The translations under genes were made by a program, and so were the position numbers. Shown here piece after piece: positions 11,491-24,827 of a stretch of DNA of 64,000 bases. Positions within the stretch are counted from its first letter, which is position 1; every line of letters starts with the position of its first letter. Source of the stretch: Cyprinodon diabolis (Eukaryota > Chordata > Actinopteri > Cyprinodontiformes > Cyprinodontidae); the NCBI GenBank assembly GCA_030533445.1, contig CM060083.1, positions 28,260,666-28,324,665 on the forward strand, given 5' to 3'. The notes beneath the pieces are model-generated. The model was not told where the DNA came from. It did not search any database and saw only the letters and a list, made by a program, of their open reading frames with translations.

Positions 11491-12796
11491 ATTAGGTGCT
11501 TCTTAGTGCTAAAACTAACATTGAACTAGTTCTTTAAATCAATCCATTTTTAGGATATGTCAGAATGTATCAGGTCAGATGGAAGCAAAAACAACATAAC
11601 TGGCCCACATACATCAAGTGTGTTGGAAAACTAACACAGCATTAACCAACTACATTTTCCTGACATTCAAAAACTCCTGCAACATCCTGCTCGGTGGATT
11701 TTGCAAAGAACAATAGAGAAAATAGTTTGAGACCTTTGTAATCATGCAATACCGTAGCAGCCACAGCTAGTTGTATTTGTTTTGTTTTTTTACACCCAGG
11801 AGCAGCTCAACTTCAAGATGTAGTGGCAGTTTTATTGTCTTATATCATATCAGAATCAGAAATCAGAATCAGAATGTATCCTACAACATGGCCCTATACT
11901 TACTTAGCAACAAAACAGTACATCTTGAAGTTCAAGTATGAGTCTTAGCAATAAATAAAGTCTCTAATGCTGTAGAATATAAATATCTGGCTGGCTTGCC
12001 AAATATGGAAGCAGTTGTACTGCGTTATGTAGTCCTGTTTCTGACCTTATGCTCACTTAGCAACACAGAGAATGCAACATGTAAACAGGGACTCTACAAG
12101 CTGGGAGTCACGTACGAATCTTGGCAAAAACAGGGTGCTTACTGGCTGACTCGCACGCAATCAGGTCATAGGCTAAGAGATTTCCAGGAAGAGTGTCCAG
12201 CCGTGCACGTGCATCCACACAGTGCGATGTAGAGCCTATAAATGCCGCCCACAATGGATTGGAGGTTGGGGGAAAATTACAGATGTGAGGACATAGCGCC
12301 TAATGTATGAAGTGTTTAAGACAGCTGTATGAATTCGGTTTTGTAAATAAATGTTCCCCCCTCCAGATGACGATTTGTGAATCGAGGCCTTCTTTCTGTC
12401 ATAAGAGAATTCTACCAATGAGCTTCCACAATGCATTGTGCCACCAACTGTTACAGCATCAGCATCGGAGCAAATGACTTGAAGAAGCCTAAAAGCTGAT
12501 AAAAAGGTTCAAATCCGTTGTAAAAACTCTTCTGGACAAGATTTCACAAAGAAGAATTCTTAATAAGATGTGTAACATTATTGAAAACCATAAGCATCGT
12601 CCTAAGGAGACTGTTGAACAACATCATCAGTGTCAATGTCAAGTGCTTCTCCAGATCCGGCTAAAGAAGATCCTTCCTGCCTACGGCTTTCGACACATAT
12701 AATAACTTGTTAAAAAAAAAAATTGTATGAGTTACTAAAGTATTAGTATTTTTACCTTTGTGTTCAATAAAGTAATTTTGAATTGAATTGAAACCC

Positions 12797-12915
12797 AGCC
12801 CTTGGCGACCTGTCCAGGGTGTACCCCGCCTCTCGCCCGTAGACAGCTGGAGATAGGCACCAGCAACCCTCACGACCCATGCTGGGATAAGCGTGACAAA
12901 AAATGGATGGATGGA
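12797..12915 (+). mobile_element. 5'-truncated SINE copy with 13-bp target duplication and GGAT tail
   Basis: This is the 3' third of the same repeat as at 14.7 and 36.9 kb (CTTGGCGACCTGTCCAGGGT ... AGACAGCTGGAGATAGGCAC ... tail ATGGATGGATG). It is flanked by the 13-bp direct repeat TGAATTGAAACCC at 12784-12796 and 12916-12928. 5' truncation with a target duplication and tail is the signature of reverse-transcribed insertion. Confidence 0.85.
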
Positions 12916-14706
12916 TGAATTGAAACCCTTAAGTTTACTAAAAAATGGACTTATCACAATCTGTAATAAAAAGAAATAAGCCAACAGGCCAACATAATTT
13001 AGTCAGAAGATCCTTCGTATTTAACTAGACTGAGCCACTGGCATTGAAATGTGTAAAGTCATACTTTCTGACAGGGCTCTTTTAAACAACATCTCAAATG
13101 CATTTAAATTTATGGTTTTTACAGAAAATGTATCAAGAACTTCATGGAGTCTAATTACTTTTGTTGTTTTGATTTGAGTTTCTTATATCTTATTTCTAAA
13201 TACCTTTCTACTATTTTTTATCTAGCTCTCCATCTCTTTCTATCCCAACACTGAGGCACTCTTTATGCTTTGAAAATTCAAGTTGGCAGTTTGTGACTAA
13301 ATGCAGTAAATTTATTAACAAGACCGCAGGGAACATTAAAAGTCAATTGAAGGAGGCTATTAAAAGCAGGATTTTAATTGGGTTAGTGCCTTGGCTGAAA
13401 CTCTTTTTTTTTTCCTGTCTCTTTTTTCTAAGAGCAATAGTCATAAAAAGTTCTGAATTAATTTGTTCAGTATCCACTAGTCCTTAAAAGAAAGTTCTTT
13501 TATAAAATCTCAGAGGTTTAATGTTTTTCAGCTAATTTTCTTAGTCTCCAAATATCAGAACATTGTGTAAAAAAACAGCCTCACTGTAAATTCTGAATAG
13601 ACATATGCTCATGGCGTCTGCCGTTCTTTTCTGACTTTCTGCTGCCGAGTAAGAGGGAGATTTATGTGATGTTTTATGGTCAAAGATTGCATCTTGTGAA
13701 TGACATGGTTCTTTGAAAACAGCAAAATTTTCAGTAGATTAACTCTTGGTCATGACAAAAAATCTGACTATAGCTGTTGTATGTATTTACTTTTTCATAA
13801 GGCCTGCAATCTGTGAAGACATTATGTGAGCAGTGTAGCTTTACTGGATCAGATTATGTAATCTGTTGAAATTACATTACACAGCATACGATTGTCCTAG
13901 TTTTGGTAGCATAGTGTGACATATTACAAATGGCTTTAATTGCTCTGTGGCTTCTGGCTGTTCTGACGCAGTTGACTCTCTGTGCACCTCAAGAGGCTGG
14001 GGTTTCAGTGCGTGCATAAACTCAGAAAAATAGTTGGTTTATGCACATGGCAGAGTTGGAAAGAGAGATGGGGAGGTGGCAGCATATTGGCTGTGCTGAC
14101 TGGATAATGACATGCAAAGTGCTGTGCTGCTATACTAGGCTGAGCCTCCGACCAGATGCTACTTTCACTACAGCTCATAAGTAGCAAGAGCAGTAGGCTC
14201 CACTAACATACGTACTCGTCTTCAACGGATTAAACAGGAGGATTGCAGCGCTTCGATCATGTACTGTAAAGGGAGCTTATTAAAGCTAATACTCATTATG
14301 TGAAGGAGACTGTGGATAAGAAGACTCCTAAACCTCCAAGTTTTTTATGTAATTTCTCAATAGTTAGAATTCATGCAGTCTGTGTAATGAATGCGGCATT
14401 CATTACAACTTAAATAGCCTAAAAAACTTCGCAGATTGACTTGTGTCCTATGAAGACACAGTTAAGAGGATTATTTATGTTTATAGTGAAACGGGCTGCC
14501 AGATGGCAACTTCACACTGAAGGGCTTTGAAGGTAATGTTAATGTTAGCCATATAATTCACTTAATTTATTTTTTTACAAGTGGAAAGCATAATAAGCAG
14601 GGTAATGACTCTGACTGCAAAAGAAATTGAGACACAACATTAAACAATCCATTCATTATTAATACATATTTACATATCAATCCATAAATGTATTTATTTT
14701 TGAAAA

Positions 14707-15069
14707 GGTTGCACAGTGGGTAGCACTGCTGCCTTGCCACAAGAACTTTCTTAGCCCAGGGTCTTTCTGCATGGAGTTGGCATGTTCTCCCAGAGCATGT
14801 GTGTGTTCTCTCCGGGTACACCGGCTTCCTCCCACAGTCCAAAAACATGACTGTAAGGTTAAGTAGCTTCCCTAAAATTGTCCTTAGGTGTGACTGTGTG
14901 TGCATTGTTGTGGGTCTTTATGCCTCTCTGTGTTGTCCTGTGACAGTGGAGAAGTGTCAAGGGTGTACCCTGCCTCTTTCCCATAGACTGCCAGAGATAG
15001 GTACCGCCCCACCACGACCCTGACAAGGTCTATGCGGGAGATGGATGGATGGATGGATGGATGGATGGA
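14707..15069 (+). mobile_element. tRNA-derived SINE, near full-length copy, GGAT tail
   Basis: The copy starts GGTTGCACAGTGGGTAGCAC, resembling a pol III A box, continues through the shared body (CTCCCACAGTCCAAAAACAT) and ends in about seven GGAT units. The region corresponding to the B box is diverged. The short open frames across it are by-products. Confidence 0.8.
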
Positions 15070-16162
15070 AACTAATTTAATTACACTAAACAAATATTAC
15101 CAGTGTTTTACTTACTGATCCAAATATACAGTAGCCACTCATCCACTGCAGTGACTAAAAATGTTTTACGCCTCTCAATATGCTCTGGTTCAATTTAGGA
15201 AAAAGTCTTCTTTCAGGAACCTTTTGCTATTCGATTATTAATACTGCATATTTGTCAAAAATAAGCCCTTTTTTGTCTTTCGATAGCATTTACATTACTT
15301 ATCAGTGTATAGTGTACCTAAAGTTGAACTCGGTCAAAGAGTGTATATCAGTAAAGGCCATATATGCAACTGTAATTTTTGATGGAAAATCTTGAAGTAA
15401 CCCTTTAAGATACTGCAGATGGAAGGCAGAAAGGTAGCTTCTAAGCAGATGCCTACTTCAGTGTTGTATGTGGCTAACAGCTGTTCAATAACAGTATTCT
15501 TACCATGCTTGCAGATCATTCTTCTCTTGTCTGTCACTGTCATTTTTTTTCTCCTTTTCTCTTTTTTTCTTTCTAGCAGGTACACAAAATGCTGTCAAGC
15601 AAACAATTTGAAAGTGGTGGAGGCTTTTTCAAGGCTTATGTAACCAAGTGCTGTCAGCTCGCTGACAAGCAGTCCTTATTAAACATTTCTGTTAGCACTA
15701 CAGACCAACAAAAAAATAAATACTCCCTTTATTTCAATATAAGAATTTTTAAAATTAAGCATACTATAGACATAAATTAGTATAGATTATCAAAATCTCA
15801 TTACAGCCATCGGTTCTTAGAAATGTTAGGAAAACCTTGAAAAGCAACCTATCTATCATTTGAAACTATACCACAATTATTTGGTATACTTGCTAACTGT
15901 ATTTTCAGAACCAGTTGCTTATTTGTAGAATTTGAAGACATAGTGAAGCTTTTGCTCAACATGATCAACAGTGAACTCTGTCCACCCATGACTTGTTGGT
16001 TTGTTTATCAGTGATCCTTCCTTGGGTTACTTTTGATTGTGATAAGTACAACTGCCTCAGATCCTTAACCTTACACATAACTATAACATAATAACTGTGT
16101 GCACAGTAATAATCCATCATTACTAAAACATGTTTTTGTTGTCTGTTCTTTTTATCTTTCAG

Positions 16163-16334
16163 GAAAAAGGAAACATTGCTGTAGTATTTAATGTGGGAAC
16201 AGATGACATAAACATTGAGGAGACGTCAAAATTTGTAAATGATGGAAAATACCATATAGTGAAGTTTACAAGGAGTGGGGGTAATGCCACTCTGCAGGTG
16301 GATGACCTGCCAGTCATTGAGCGCTACCCCACAG
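16163..16334 (+). CDS. nrxn1: Neurexin-1 exon: second part of LNS6 domain (partial gene)
   Basis: This coding exon of a presynaptic neurexin adhesion receptor encodes 57 codons plus one base. The peptide starts [15 protein letters not shown] and ends VIERYPT, the core of the sixth LNS (laminin G) domain, which is shared by alpha and beta forms and binds neuroligin, LRRTM and cerebellin partners outside the cell. A pyrimidine-rich tract and CAG precede it, and a strong GTGAGT donor follows at 16335. It starts in phase 0 and ends in phase 1, so the last base completes a Gly codon with either the SS4 cassette or the exon at 26166. The second Asp of GTDD matches the Asp that coordinates the neuroligin-interface calcium in mammalian beta-neurexin (from memory). 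KYHI replaces the mammalian KYHV. The preceding LNS6 exon is not in the window. The neurexin assignment is very secure; nrxn1 rather than a paralogue rests mainly on the downstream exons. Confidence 0.95.
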
Positions 16335-19300
16335 GTGAGTCCTACTGCTTTTGTGTACAACTGTATACGGGCTGCCTGCAGGAGATGAAATTACCCTAAT
16401 GTTATTAAGCAACCAGGTTTTATCTGTTAAGGATTTCTTGATGATAACCTGGCATGGGCTTAAATTGCTTTTTAATCTTTCTCCTTTTAATAGCTATTTG
16501 GAATCCTACCAGTGTTTCTGAGTTTTTTTACTTGAATATGGTAGAGATAATACTGTTAAATGACATTTACAAAATAAAAATTACAATAAAATGTGCATTC
16601 TTCTATTTTTAACCTGCTGGGAATCACACAATCATGAAGGAAAGGCAACCACACTATCTTCATGGTTTTATTAGACTATTACAATCCACCCACGTATGGA
16701 GATCAGATCAATACACTATTTTCTGACAAATCAACACTTTACCAAAAAAAAGGTTACTGTGTTTCTTTTGATGGATTTTTTATCATTACATTTGACTGAT
16801 AGATTGATTTATTCATTGTTAGATTTCTTGATTAGTTTGGAATGAATAAAGCTACATAGTCAAAGTAAATGTGCTCCTGGTGTAATTTAGATGATCAGCT
16901 GACTTTATAGACAATCTTTTGAATAAAAATATGTTATTATATATATATTCATCATTTTTAAAGCATAATCCAAAATGACTTGCACAAAAACAAAGCATCA
17001 TTAATTTTTTGTAGTCATTAGTGCTCACCATAATCATATTTCTGTAGTGCTTTTCTAGAAACACACTTTAAATGACAGCTGAAGATAAACACAGTCTTTG
17101 CCGACTTTGTAACAGCTGGGAAGTGTTGAGAGAATGGTAGGTTCAACACATCAACAATTCAATAATTAGAGTACTCTGTGCTACTATATTTATGATAAAA
17201 AATATCCAGCAGTCTGCTGGTAAACCACTAAAACTCAGCAACACTGGTATGTTAATTTAAGGTCTTGAAATGTCAGGTATTTGATTTCGATTTCTATTAT
17301 CTATGTTTTTAAGATTCAACATTTTTTACCTGCTGTAAGGCTTTGACAAAAGCTAAAGAGAGCTTATGACTTGTTAAAGTATTTGATCTAAATGCAAATC
17401 TAACTATTCCTGAAGGTACGAGCTGTTTTTCCAGAAAAAGAAAAGCTGCACTACCACATTTGTTAAGTTCTGAAAATGCATAAAATTTTAATGCTACAAA
17501 ACAGACAGCAAACAACTTGTCTCTTTCCTTCATACTCTTTATTTGACTTTCAGCTGAGAATTGTGCATTCGTCTAAATGATAGATGCTTGTATGACTGCG
17601 ACCAAAACCTCCATTTGCCTGAGGTCGGAGAATGGAACCGTAAGCTTCTGACGTGGTTATGACAGGATGTGAAGCAGATTTAAATGTATTCATGCTTCAC
17701 CCTCTACATTTAAACATGCGTGCTATAAGGTGACTCCTGTGGTTAGCACTGTTGCCTCACAGCAAGAAGGTTGCCAGTTTAAATCTTAACTGGGATCATT
17801 CTGTGAGGAGTTTACACATTCTCAACATGCATAGGCTCCCTGCAGATAAACCAGCTCCCTCCCATGGTTCAAAAACAAGAATGTCAGGTAGATGGTGACT
17901 GTTAACTCAAAGTGGGTGTCAGTACTGAATGTGCATGCATCGTCACCCAATTTTGGGCTTGTGACCTGTCTAGGTTGTAATATTACCACTTTAAACCCAA
18001 ACATATTTAAAAGTGTATGGAAGGTGAAAGAATTAACTCTGAATACAGCCTACGCTAAAGAACATTTTAAGTATTACTTTGCTCCCCTTTAAATAACGTT
18101 CTCTTAAGCATTATTTGACATACTGTAGTTCATTCACCTATTTAAAACAGTGATCAGAGTTTGTTCAGAAATCCTTGGAGCAATAAAATGTTGACAGTGA
18201 CACAAAACTCTGAATTTTAGCTGATTTCAGCTATTAAAAACATATATAACTGAAAAATGTTTACATTGTGTCATTATTGATGCATCTGCACAAAAGAAAT
18301 CAAAAGGTTTACTGCACCATTTGCATATTTCATTTGAAGTTTATGCTAATGAGGCCAAAATGAGGTAATAGATATTTTACAAAAATCTAATTATGTGCTG
18401 TGTTTGCATCTCTCCTAAATACAAAATTAGTTTTTGGTGCTACATACCAAATCATTTGATCTGTACTATCCTGTTACAGATCTAAGCTCAATAAGTTAAA
18501 TTAGTTAATAGAAACGAAGAGGAAAAATCTTTAGCTAGAACTTTGGTATACTCAGAATTTTATTGCTAATGTTGATGTCTGTAGTATTGAAATCATTCTC
18601 ACTCACTAAAATGGAATGATTATCATAGCATTTTGGATAAAAATTTCAAAGACTATAGACACATAAATCGGATAAATATGTTTCTTTTTAAAATGTCCAC
18701 AATGGCATATCCTGAACGTGTTACATAAAGAGACCTTCAGACATATATCCTTTTAGTGCATTAGTGTCAATTTACTGACAATAAATAAAACAACATTGTC
18801 TTGTGAAAACGATGTTTGCATATCATTAGTAAAAATATATATAAATATTACAAATAACTTCACAATTCCTTACGTCTAAAACCTGTGCACTCTAATCCCA
18901 GTAATGAGAGTGTAAATGTTTTGGTATAACTTCACATTAATTTTGAAGGGAACATGACGATTTATTAACTTAAAAAATATCTTTGTAGTATTTGACTAAT
19001 CAATAATTTAGGTCAACATATTCTCACAGTTATTATCCATTTATGCCATGTGATAGATTTTAAATGCCCCTGGACAAATTGATCAACCTTATTCCTATCA
19101 AACGCACTTTACTGATGATGCCCAGTCAGGCTACATTATTAAGCCTGTTGTGAACTAATTACATCTAATCACCATTATGACATTGTCCTCCCCTCTTACC
19201 CTGCACACAGAACTATCATTCTGTCAGATCGCCTGTAGTTTGATTAGTATCAATGTATCCTTCTAACATACTCATAATCACAACCCCCAGCCTTTTAGGC

Positions 19301-22300
19301 CACTCAAAGATCAATTCTGATTGTAATAAATGAAGACTGTAAAGATAAAAAAAAGTGACTGGAAAGTGAGAAGGTGAGGGGAGGAGTTTGCACTTGGGGA
19401 TGGATTACTATCACTCTCAAAACAAGGAAATAATTGCTTCAGCAGACCCACAACGGCTGCACTCATAATCTCATTAAAAAGTCTTGTACTAGATGCTTAA
19501 AGACTAATAAAAGTCTTTAGTACAATTACGAGAATGTAAAATGTTATATGTGCAATCACACACATAAGTAGTCCCCTGTTTGTTTTAGTATAGGCCTTCT
19601 TGCTTTTTTTTTCTCTGCACAATAGGGCTATGCAGCAGAAAGAAAATCTGTTCATTCTCCTGAGCCTTGGCCATGGAAGTAATACCATCACAATTGTGCT
19701 GCCAAACCCACAGGGTACAATGCAGTATCCTATTGAAGCACCCAATGAACACGCACTGCACACAAAGATAATGGAGAAGTCCCTGGCCTTATTCCTTTAC
19801 TGTTATCAGAGCATGGTGCACTTACAGAGCTCTCTGTCTTCTTTTCTCTTAAGCTCCCACTTTCTGCTTTTTTTTCTGCCCTTTTTACCTCTGTCTGCTC
19901 CCCAAACACACACACACGTACGTTGATCCCACCCACAGTTTTTTCACTGTATGGTCTGGTGTCTGCTATAAGGGGAAGGAATGGTTGTAAGATGTAGCCA
20001 TCATAAACCACCTATCTGTGCTCATTTTCTTCCTGAGTCAAAAAATAAGCCCATGCCTCTTGTCTTAGAAGTCGTCACAGAGCATGCTTTAGAACTGTTC
20101 AGTCGCTATCAGTTACACAATTGAATGACGGCTGTAAAATAGAGATGCAATCAGTTCACAAGACATGTAATATTGGGTTCATAGAAACCAAGATTTAAAA
20201 AATTTTAGAAAAACTGAAATATCTGTTTTATACAAGTCAAACTTGTATTTGAATAATCTGTAGCAAGTGTAGAATAATCAATTCCAGAAAAAGACAAATT
20301 CCTGTCTTGATCTTCTCTTGTTAAATTCAAGGGTGACCTTTTTTTTCACAGATGGAGCAAAGTTCTCATAAAACCCAGACTGTGTTTTAAAGAATACATG
20401 TTTGGTGTAGAATAATCAGGTTCTGGTATAACTACTCCATTTTTTTAGACTTTAAACTAACCTAGAAGATTCCAGATTTCTATAAAAACTGTTAATAGCT
20501 GTTTTACAACAGGAGGATGCGCCAAATTATGTTAGCCATCTATAAATCATCCAAGAATCCAGCAACTAATCTATAATTCCTTTCATCCATCAGAATAATA
20601 TGAAAATTAAGCTGACATTTATAGAAACCTTTTAATTGCCCTCATCTCATGAACAGCTTACGTTTTGACATATTTACTTATTTTACACCATGATTGTTAG
20701 GCTGCTTTGCAGATAAAGTTGCTGCCTTATCTGACCACTCCATTAACAAAAAAAAAAAAAAAAAGTCAGGGCATAGAGGGTTGGGTGGGACAGCTCAGCT
20801 GAAACGCTGCTGTCTGGCAGTGGAGATAAGACACGCTGTCCCACACCAAACCAAATCACAGCTTAACAGCAGTCACAGGCTTTGCTTGCAGCCACGATGA
20901 ATAGGCTGCAACAAAGCCCGGGGGATAGCATTGTTTAACACCCTGTGGTCCTGGAGTACGGATCAATACATGATCAGACCTTGATTATATCCACACTTAA
21001 TTAACCTCGGTATAGAGATAGACCAAGCTTGCCATCGGATGTAGAGCCAGAAAGATAAGCTTTTTAAAATGGTGCATAGTTTCTCTCAGATGTAGGGGAT
21101 TCTAGCACCCTGGCAATCTGTGGCTGTGTGTTAACCATACAGTATAGCATATCCTTTTATGAACCTGGCATTCTCAATGGTTGATTTATTATTATTTTGA
21201 AAAAACAACAAAACATCTAATATTTGCTTAATAATTATTTTGATAAGTTGTAACTGCACGGAAAACCTGCTGGATTGAGTTAAAGCTTTTATAAACTGTA
21301 CAGCTAACAAATTGGAACACCATATTGTATAAATCTACATGGACTGAGGATGAAAATATGAAGGAGAATGAATTTTTACTATAGCTCATTTTAACTATAT
21401 ATTTATATGTCCTCATTGTCCTTTCATCAGCTGTAGGCTAACATTTCTTCAAAGTGCCAATCTGCTTCTGACCTCTTCTCAGATGAGGTGATGCATCTAA
21501 CACCCCATGACTGCAAATGGAGGTGATGGGAATGAACCAATCATATGAATGTTCTATTCTATCCTCAATCAAGGATTATTCATCGGTTCATTTTAATGAA
21601 AATACCAAGAGGCACAGCTGTGTTGACTGCATAAACATTTGCCCCCAACAAAAGCACTATTTACCCAAGCTGAATCATGCAAGCTATAATCTGTGTAGAA
21701 AACTATTCAGTAAACCATTTGCAATGCTCTGAGATGTGCGGAAAATTTGGGAGTTCTTTTATACTGCTGAAAGAAAATTTTATGGTATTAAAAGTAAGTA
21801 GAAGTTTCATACGTAATTCAAAATAATCTATGGGAACATACTGCATATGAAGAAAATGTGTTACTTTAGGAGCATATGAAGGTTTACATTTAAATAAAAA
21901 ATTCTTAAAGGAAATCGTTCCTTTTGATCAAATTCAGAGGGAAAACTAGAACACGCTTAAAACTTTATTTATGGTATATTAAATCCCTCTGAGACCAAAC
22001 GGTTTAAGAAACAGTTTTATCACCTTTTAGAGTGTTTACATTAACACTGTTAAAATATAACATCATAAACAGTAGAAGTGGAAGATTAATCAAAATTATC
22101 TTTTACATCTGGCTTATAAAACCCATATTGTAAATTCAACCCTTTCATTTTCTTTCTTTTATAAAAGCTATTTTACTTATATGAGCAGTTCCTTGAGGTT
22201 CAGAGTAGGTTTGCTACGCTGCTAATTTGTATCCTGTTTTTACACATGGAAGTTAGTGGCTATGTTTACAAGTACATTATTATTCAGAATAGATGGGCAA

Positions 22301-24737
22301 TTTGAATAAAAATGTTTAATATAACCACAACAGTCAGAATATTATGATTGGATTCAATTCAATTGGAATTAAATTGTATTCCAATCAAGATGGTTGTTTT
22401 ATGCCCCAAATTAATGCTTTATATGGATTACTTTTTTCTTTTTATGTTTTAGTTTCCTTTCAATTGAATAGATTTTATGAATGTAAACATATTGTTTCTT
22501 ATTCCGGTTTGGGCCAGTTGCCCCCAAAGAAACATAAGATCATGACCCCTTATCAAAACCCTTTTAGAAAACTTTTTGTATATTCTAAAACAATTACAAT
22601 AAATGATCAAAACAGATAAAAAAAAACATCCTCAATTTAAATAAAGAAAGGCAATTTAAGGAATAAATGTCCTGTGGAAGACTGACATTACAAAGGGGCA
22701 AAATGTTGTTCATGTATAAAGTGATTACACTCATGAGTTTTATTTTTTAAATTATGTTTCACTTCATCGTATAAAAATAACACACTGTATGTTTGGTAAT
22801 AATAAAGGCAAACAACAAATTTCTATCTTAGATTCAGGTTAAGAAGCATTGGTTTCTTTCTCTAATAGTTATAGCATCATATTACTCTGTGATTCTTGAA
22901 GGGTGGTCAACTCTTGTCTTTAGTCTATGAACAATACATCAGAATGTTATTAATTTAGCCTATTTACCATGAAAATGTAGCCTATTCGAAGACAGGAAAA
23001 TCAAGGTTTGAAAAAGCACATTTTCATCAATACCAACGCCGACTCTAACACATAAAGACTTCCAATAAAAAACAATTTACTTTAAATTCCTAAAAACAAC
23101 TCCACATTATTTAGTTTGGGGTAACAGTTTTGACACCCTTCTGATGGCCTTTTATGTTTAGCTCGCCTCTGGTAAATTTATTGGTATCAGATGGATGCAT
23201 TGCATGATGATTGTGTTTTACACTTGAATGACTACTGTAGGATAGCTGTCTGTTTATTTTATTATAATTTTTTTACAGCATTGGTAGTAAAAAGAAAATA
23301 CAATAATGCTATTAGAGTAGATTAAAAAGGCATTAAACAGATTATTTTATTTTTTTATGACAGGGCTATATGTTTCTTTTTAACAACACAAACCTAGACA
23401 TTGCTTAGGAACAGCTCTATCATTAGCTAATAAATTTAATTATTACCCTATGTTCTTGTGTGACCTTCTTGGAATGGGAAACTTATCTTTCTGAATCCTT
23501 GTTGAGAAAAAGTGCTCCACTAAATTTCATTCACAAGCTGTTGTGTTTCACCCTGACACAATCAGCTGCAGCCAAACACGATGAGCTGCACACACAAGCT
23601 TTAAATCCTTTCTCTGTGTGGCTCATCCTCAGCAGTAATTCAAGCTGATGTGATTAAAAATGTCTTTTTATGCGCCGTCTTACCTCCAAGACCTTTCATC
23701 AGATCAAACGTGCATCTGTTACAAGGTTAGCCTTCCCTGTTCATTTCTTTGCCATCTTTTCCTCTCTGAGGCCATTCTCCACTGACTCATTGTTAGCTAC
23801 AGGATCCTTTATCGGCCAGAACTGAATTAATATAGTTGATGGGACAAACATTGTCAATCTGCCAGAAGAATAGAGCTGACTGAATTCAATCTGAGCAGAC
23901 AATACCAGGGGAAAAGCACTCAGAGACAGTGCCACTTTGCTGAACGTTTTCTGTTTTTGAGAGGTTATTGGCCTTGACAAAAGGGTGATGCAGAGTTTAC
24001 CCTCATTAAAGCCAAAGTGTCCCTCCAATGTTGGAGTGCAGCTTTTCTGCAGATGGCCGTCTGCGATTCTGTCATTTATTTGGCTTATTTTCCAAGAAGA
24101 TTTCTCTGACATAATTGTTCCAATTAAACTCAAAACTTCACAAGTTGTTGCTTTTGTCAAAGCCGTTTTATTATAGGTCTAATTGTGTATGTACTTACAT
24201 TGACATTGTCTTCTGACCACTTGTTTTGATCTGTTTTAGTTGTAATAAGGCAAACTGTTAAATATTTATTGTCAAATAGGCTTCTGTTAAATGGGGTGTA
24301 CATTTGCTAAAGGTAAAGTTAACAATTCTATAAAAGGTTTTCACAATAATAAAATTAAATGATTTTTTGGTGTACAGTAGCTGGTCAAAAAAGTTATTTT
24401 AATAGATATGGAGGGAATTTATAATTTTAAGGGAAGACTTTTGTAATGGATATGTCTAAATTTTTGATTTTGGTGGCTTTATAACATAGTGTTATCACTT
24501 AAAATGAAACAATTGATAGTTGATTTATTTTTGATAAATTAGCTCTAACTGGTTGGCTAAAATAAAATAAAAAGAGTGAAGTTTGTTTAATTAATGTCTC
24601 AGTAATTATTGTGTTTTAAATTCATAAATAGATATTAAATTAACTTTGTGCAGTCTTTAACTCCAGCTTTAACTATGAACATCTAACTTTTGACCTTACA
24701 GATTGTAACCAATGAAATGTCTCTTTAAACTTTAAAG
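16335..24737 (+). other. nrxn1: Neurexin intron upstream of the SS4 cassette
   Basis: This 8.4-kb intron contains a diverged SINE copy (about 17728-17996) and short A/T runs. Two stretches (about 19030-19480 and 23500-24180) are less AT-rich and less repetitive than their surroundings and could be conserved non-coding elements. I see no exon or mobile-element coding sequence in the remainder. Confidence 0.85.
17728..17996 (+). mobile_element. Diverged SINE copy of the GGAT-tailed family
   Basis: Recognisable landmarks are GGTTAGCACTGTTGCCTCAC, AGCAAGAAGGTTGCCAGTTT, CTCCCATGGTTCAAAAAC and GACCTGTCTAGGTTGTA. It lacks the GGAT tail and is clearly older than the copies at 14.7 and 36.9 kb. Confidence 0.7.
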
Positions 24738-24827
24738 GCAACATTGATAACGATCGCCTGGCGCTTGCTAGACAGCGAATCCCATACCGACTCGGTCGAG
24801 TAGTTGACGAATGGCTACTCGACAAAG
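24738..24827 (+). CDS. nrxn1: Neurexin-1 alternative exon, splice site 4 (SS4) cassette
   Basis: This 90-base cassette is the classic SS4 insert. With the split Gly codon it encodes [20 protein letters not shown] followed by [10 protein letters not shown]. Inclusion or skipping both keep the frame, because the exon is 30 codons long and phase 1 at both ends. In mammals this insert changes LNS6 partner choice: without it neuroligins and LRRTMs bind well, with it cerebellin-GluD complexes do (established knowledge). The insert matches the neurexin-1/2 version and not the divergent neurexin-3 one. Its acceptor (TTTAAACTTTAAAG) has a poor pyrimidine tract and its donor is GTAAAA rather than GTAAGT/GTGAGT, as expected for a regulated exon. 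A UAAA-rich tract follows directly. Mammalian proteins usually have Ile where this copy has Leu in LALARQ. Confidence 0.96.

Larger units (their letters stand above)
1..16162 (+). other. nrxn1: Neurexin intron (3' 16 kb in window)
   Basis: This is the intron upstream of the first visible exon; its 5' end is outside the window. I looked for the preceding LNS6 exon and for a beta-neurexin first exon and saw neither. It holds AT-rich hairpins (915-960), possible Tc1 terminal relics (1649, 4809), an octamer palindrome (3687), an unidentified coding-like block (7090-7330), a Penelope-like remnant (7541-8230), the Tc1-like element (8560-9807) and two SINE copies (12.8 and 14.7 kb). In 4830-7080, 9810-11100 and 12930-14700 I see only low-complexity AT-rich sequence. 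Confidence 0.85.

Noticed and set aside
11996..12232. 78-codon frame with a signal-peptide-like start (MEAVVLRYVVLFLTLCSLSN)
   Set aside because: The hydrophobic start is suggestive, but there is no recognised domain, no convincing donor and no supporting downstream exon; probably chance or repeat-derived.
14567..15093. Several frames of 69-112 codons
   Set aside because: All overlap the SINE copy and its GGAT tail.
1..16162. Upstream LNS6 exon or beta-neurexin first exon
   Set aside because: I looked for the TWPPNDRPSTR-type coding sequence and a CpG-rich beta promoter and saw neither.
23741..24160. 139-codon minus-strand frame
   Set aside because: No recognisable domain, signal or splice structure; composition suggests at most a conserved non-coding stretch.
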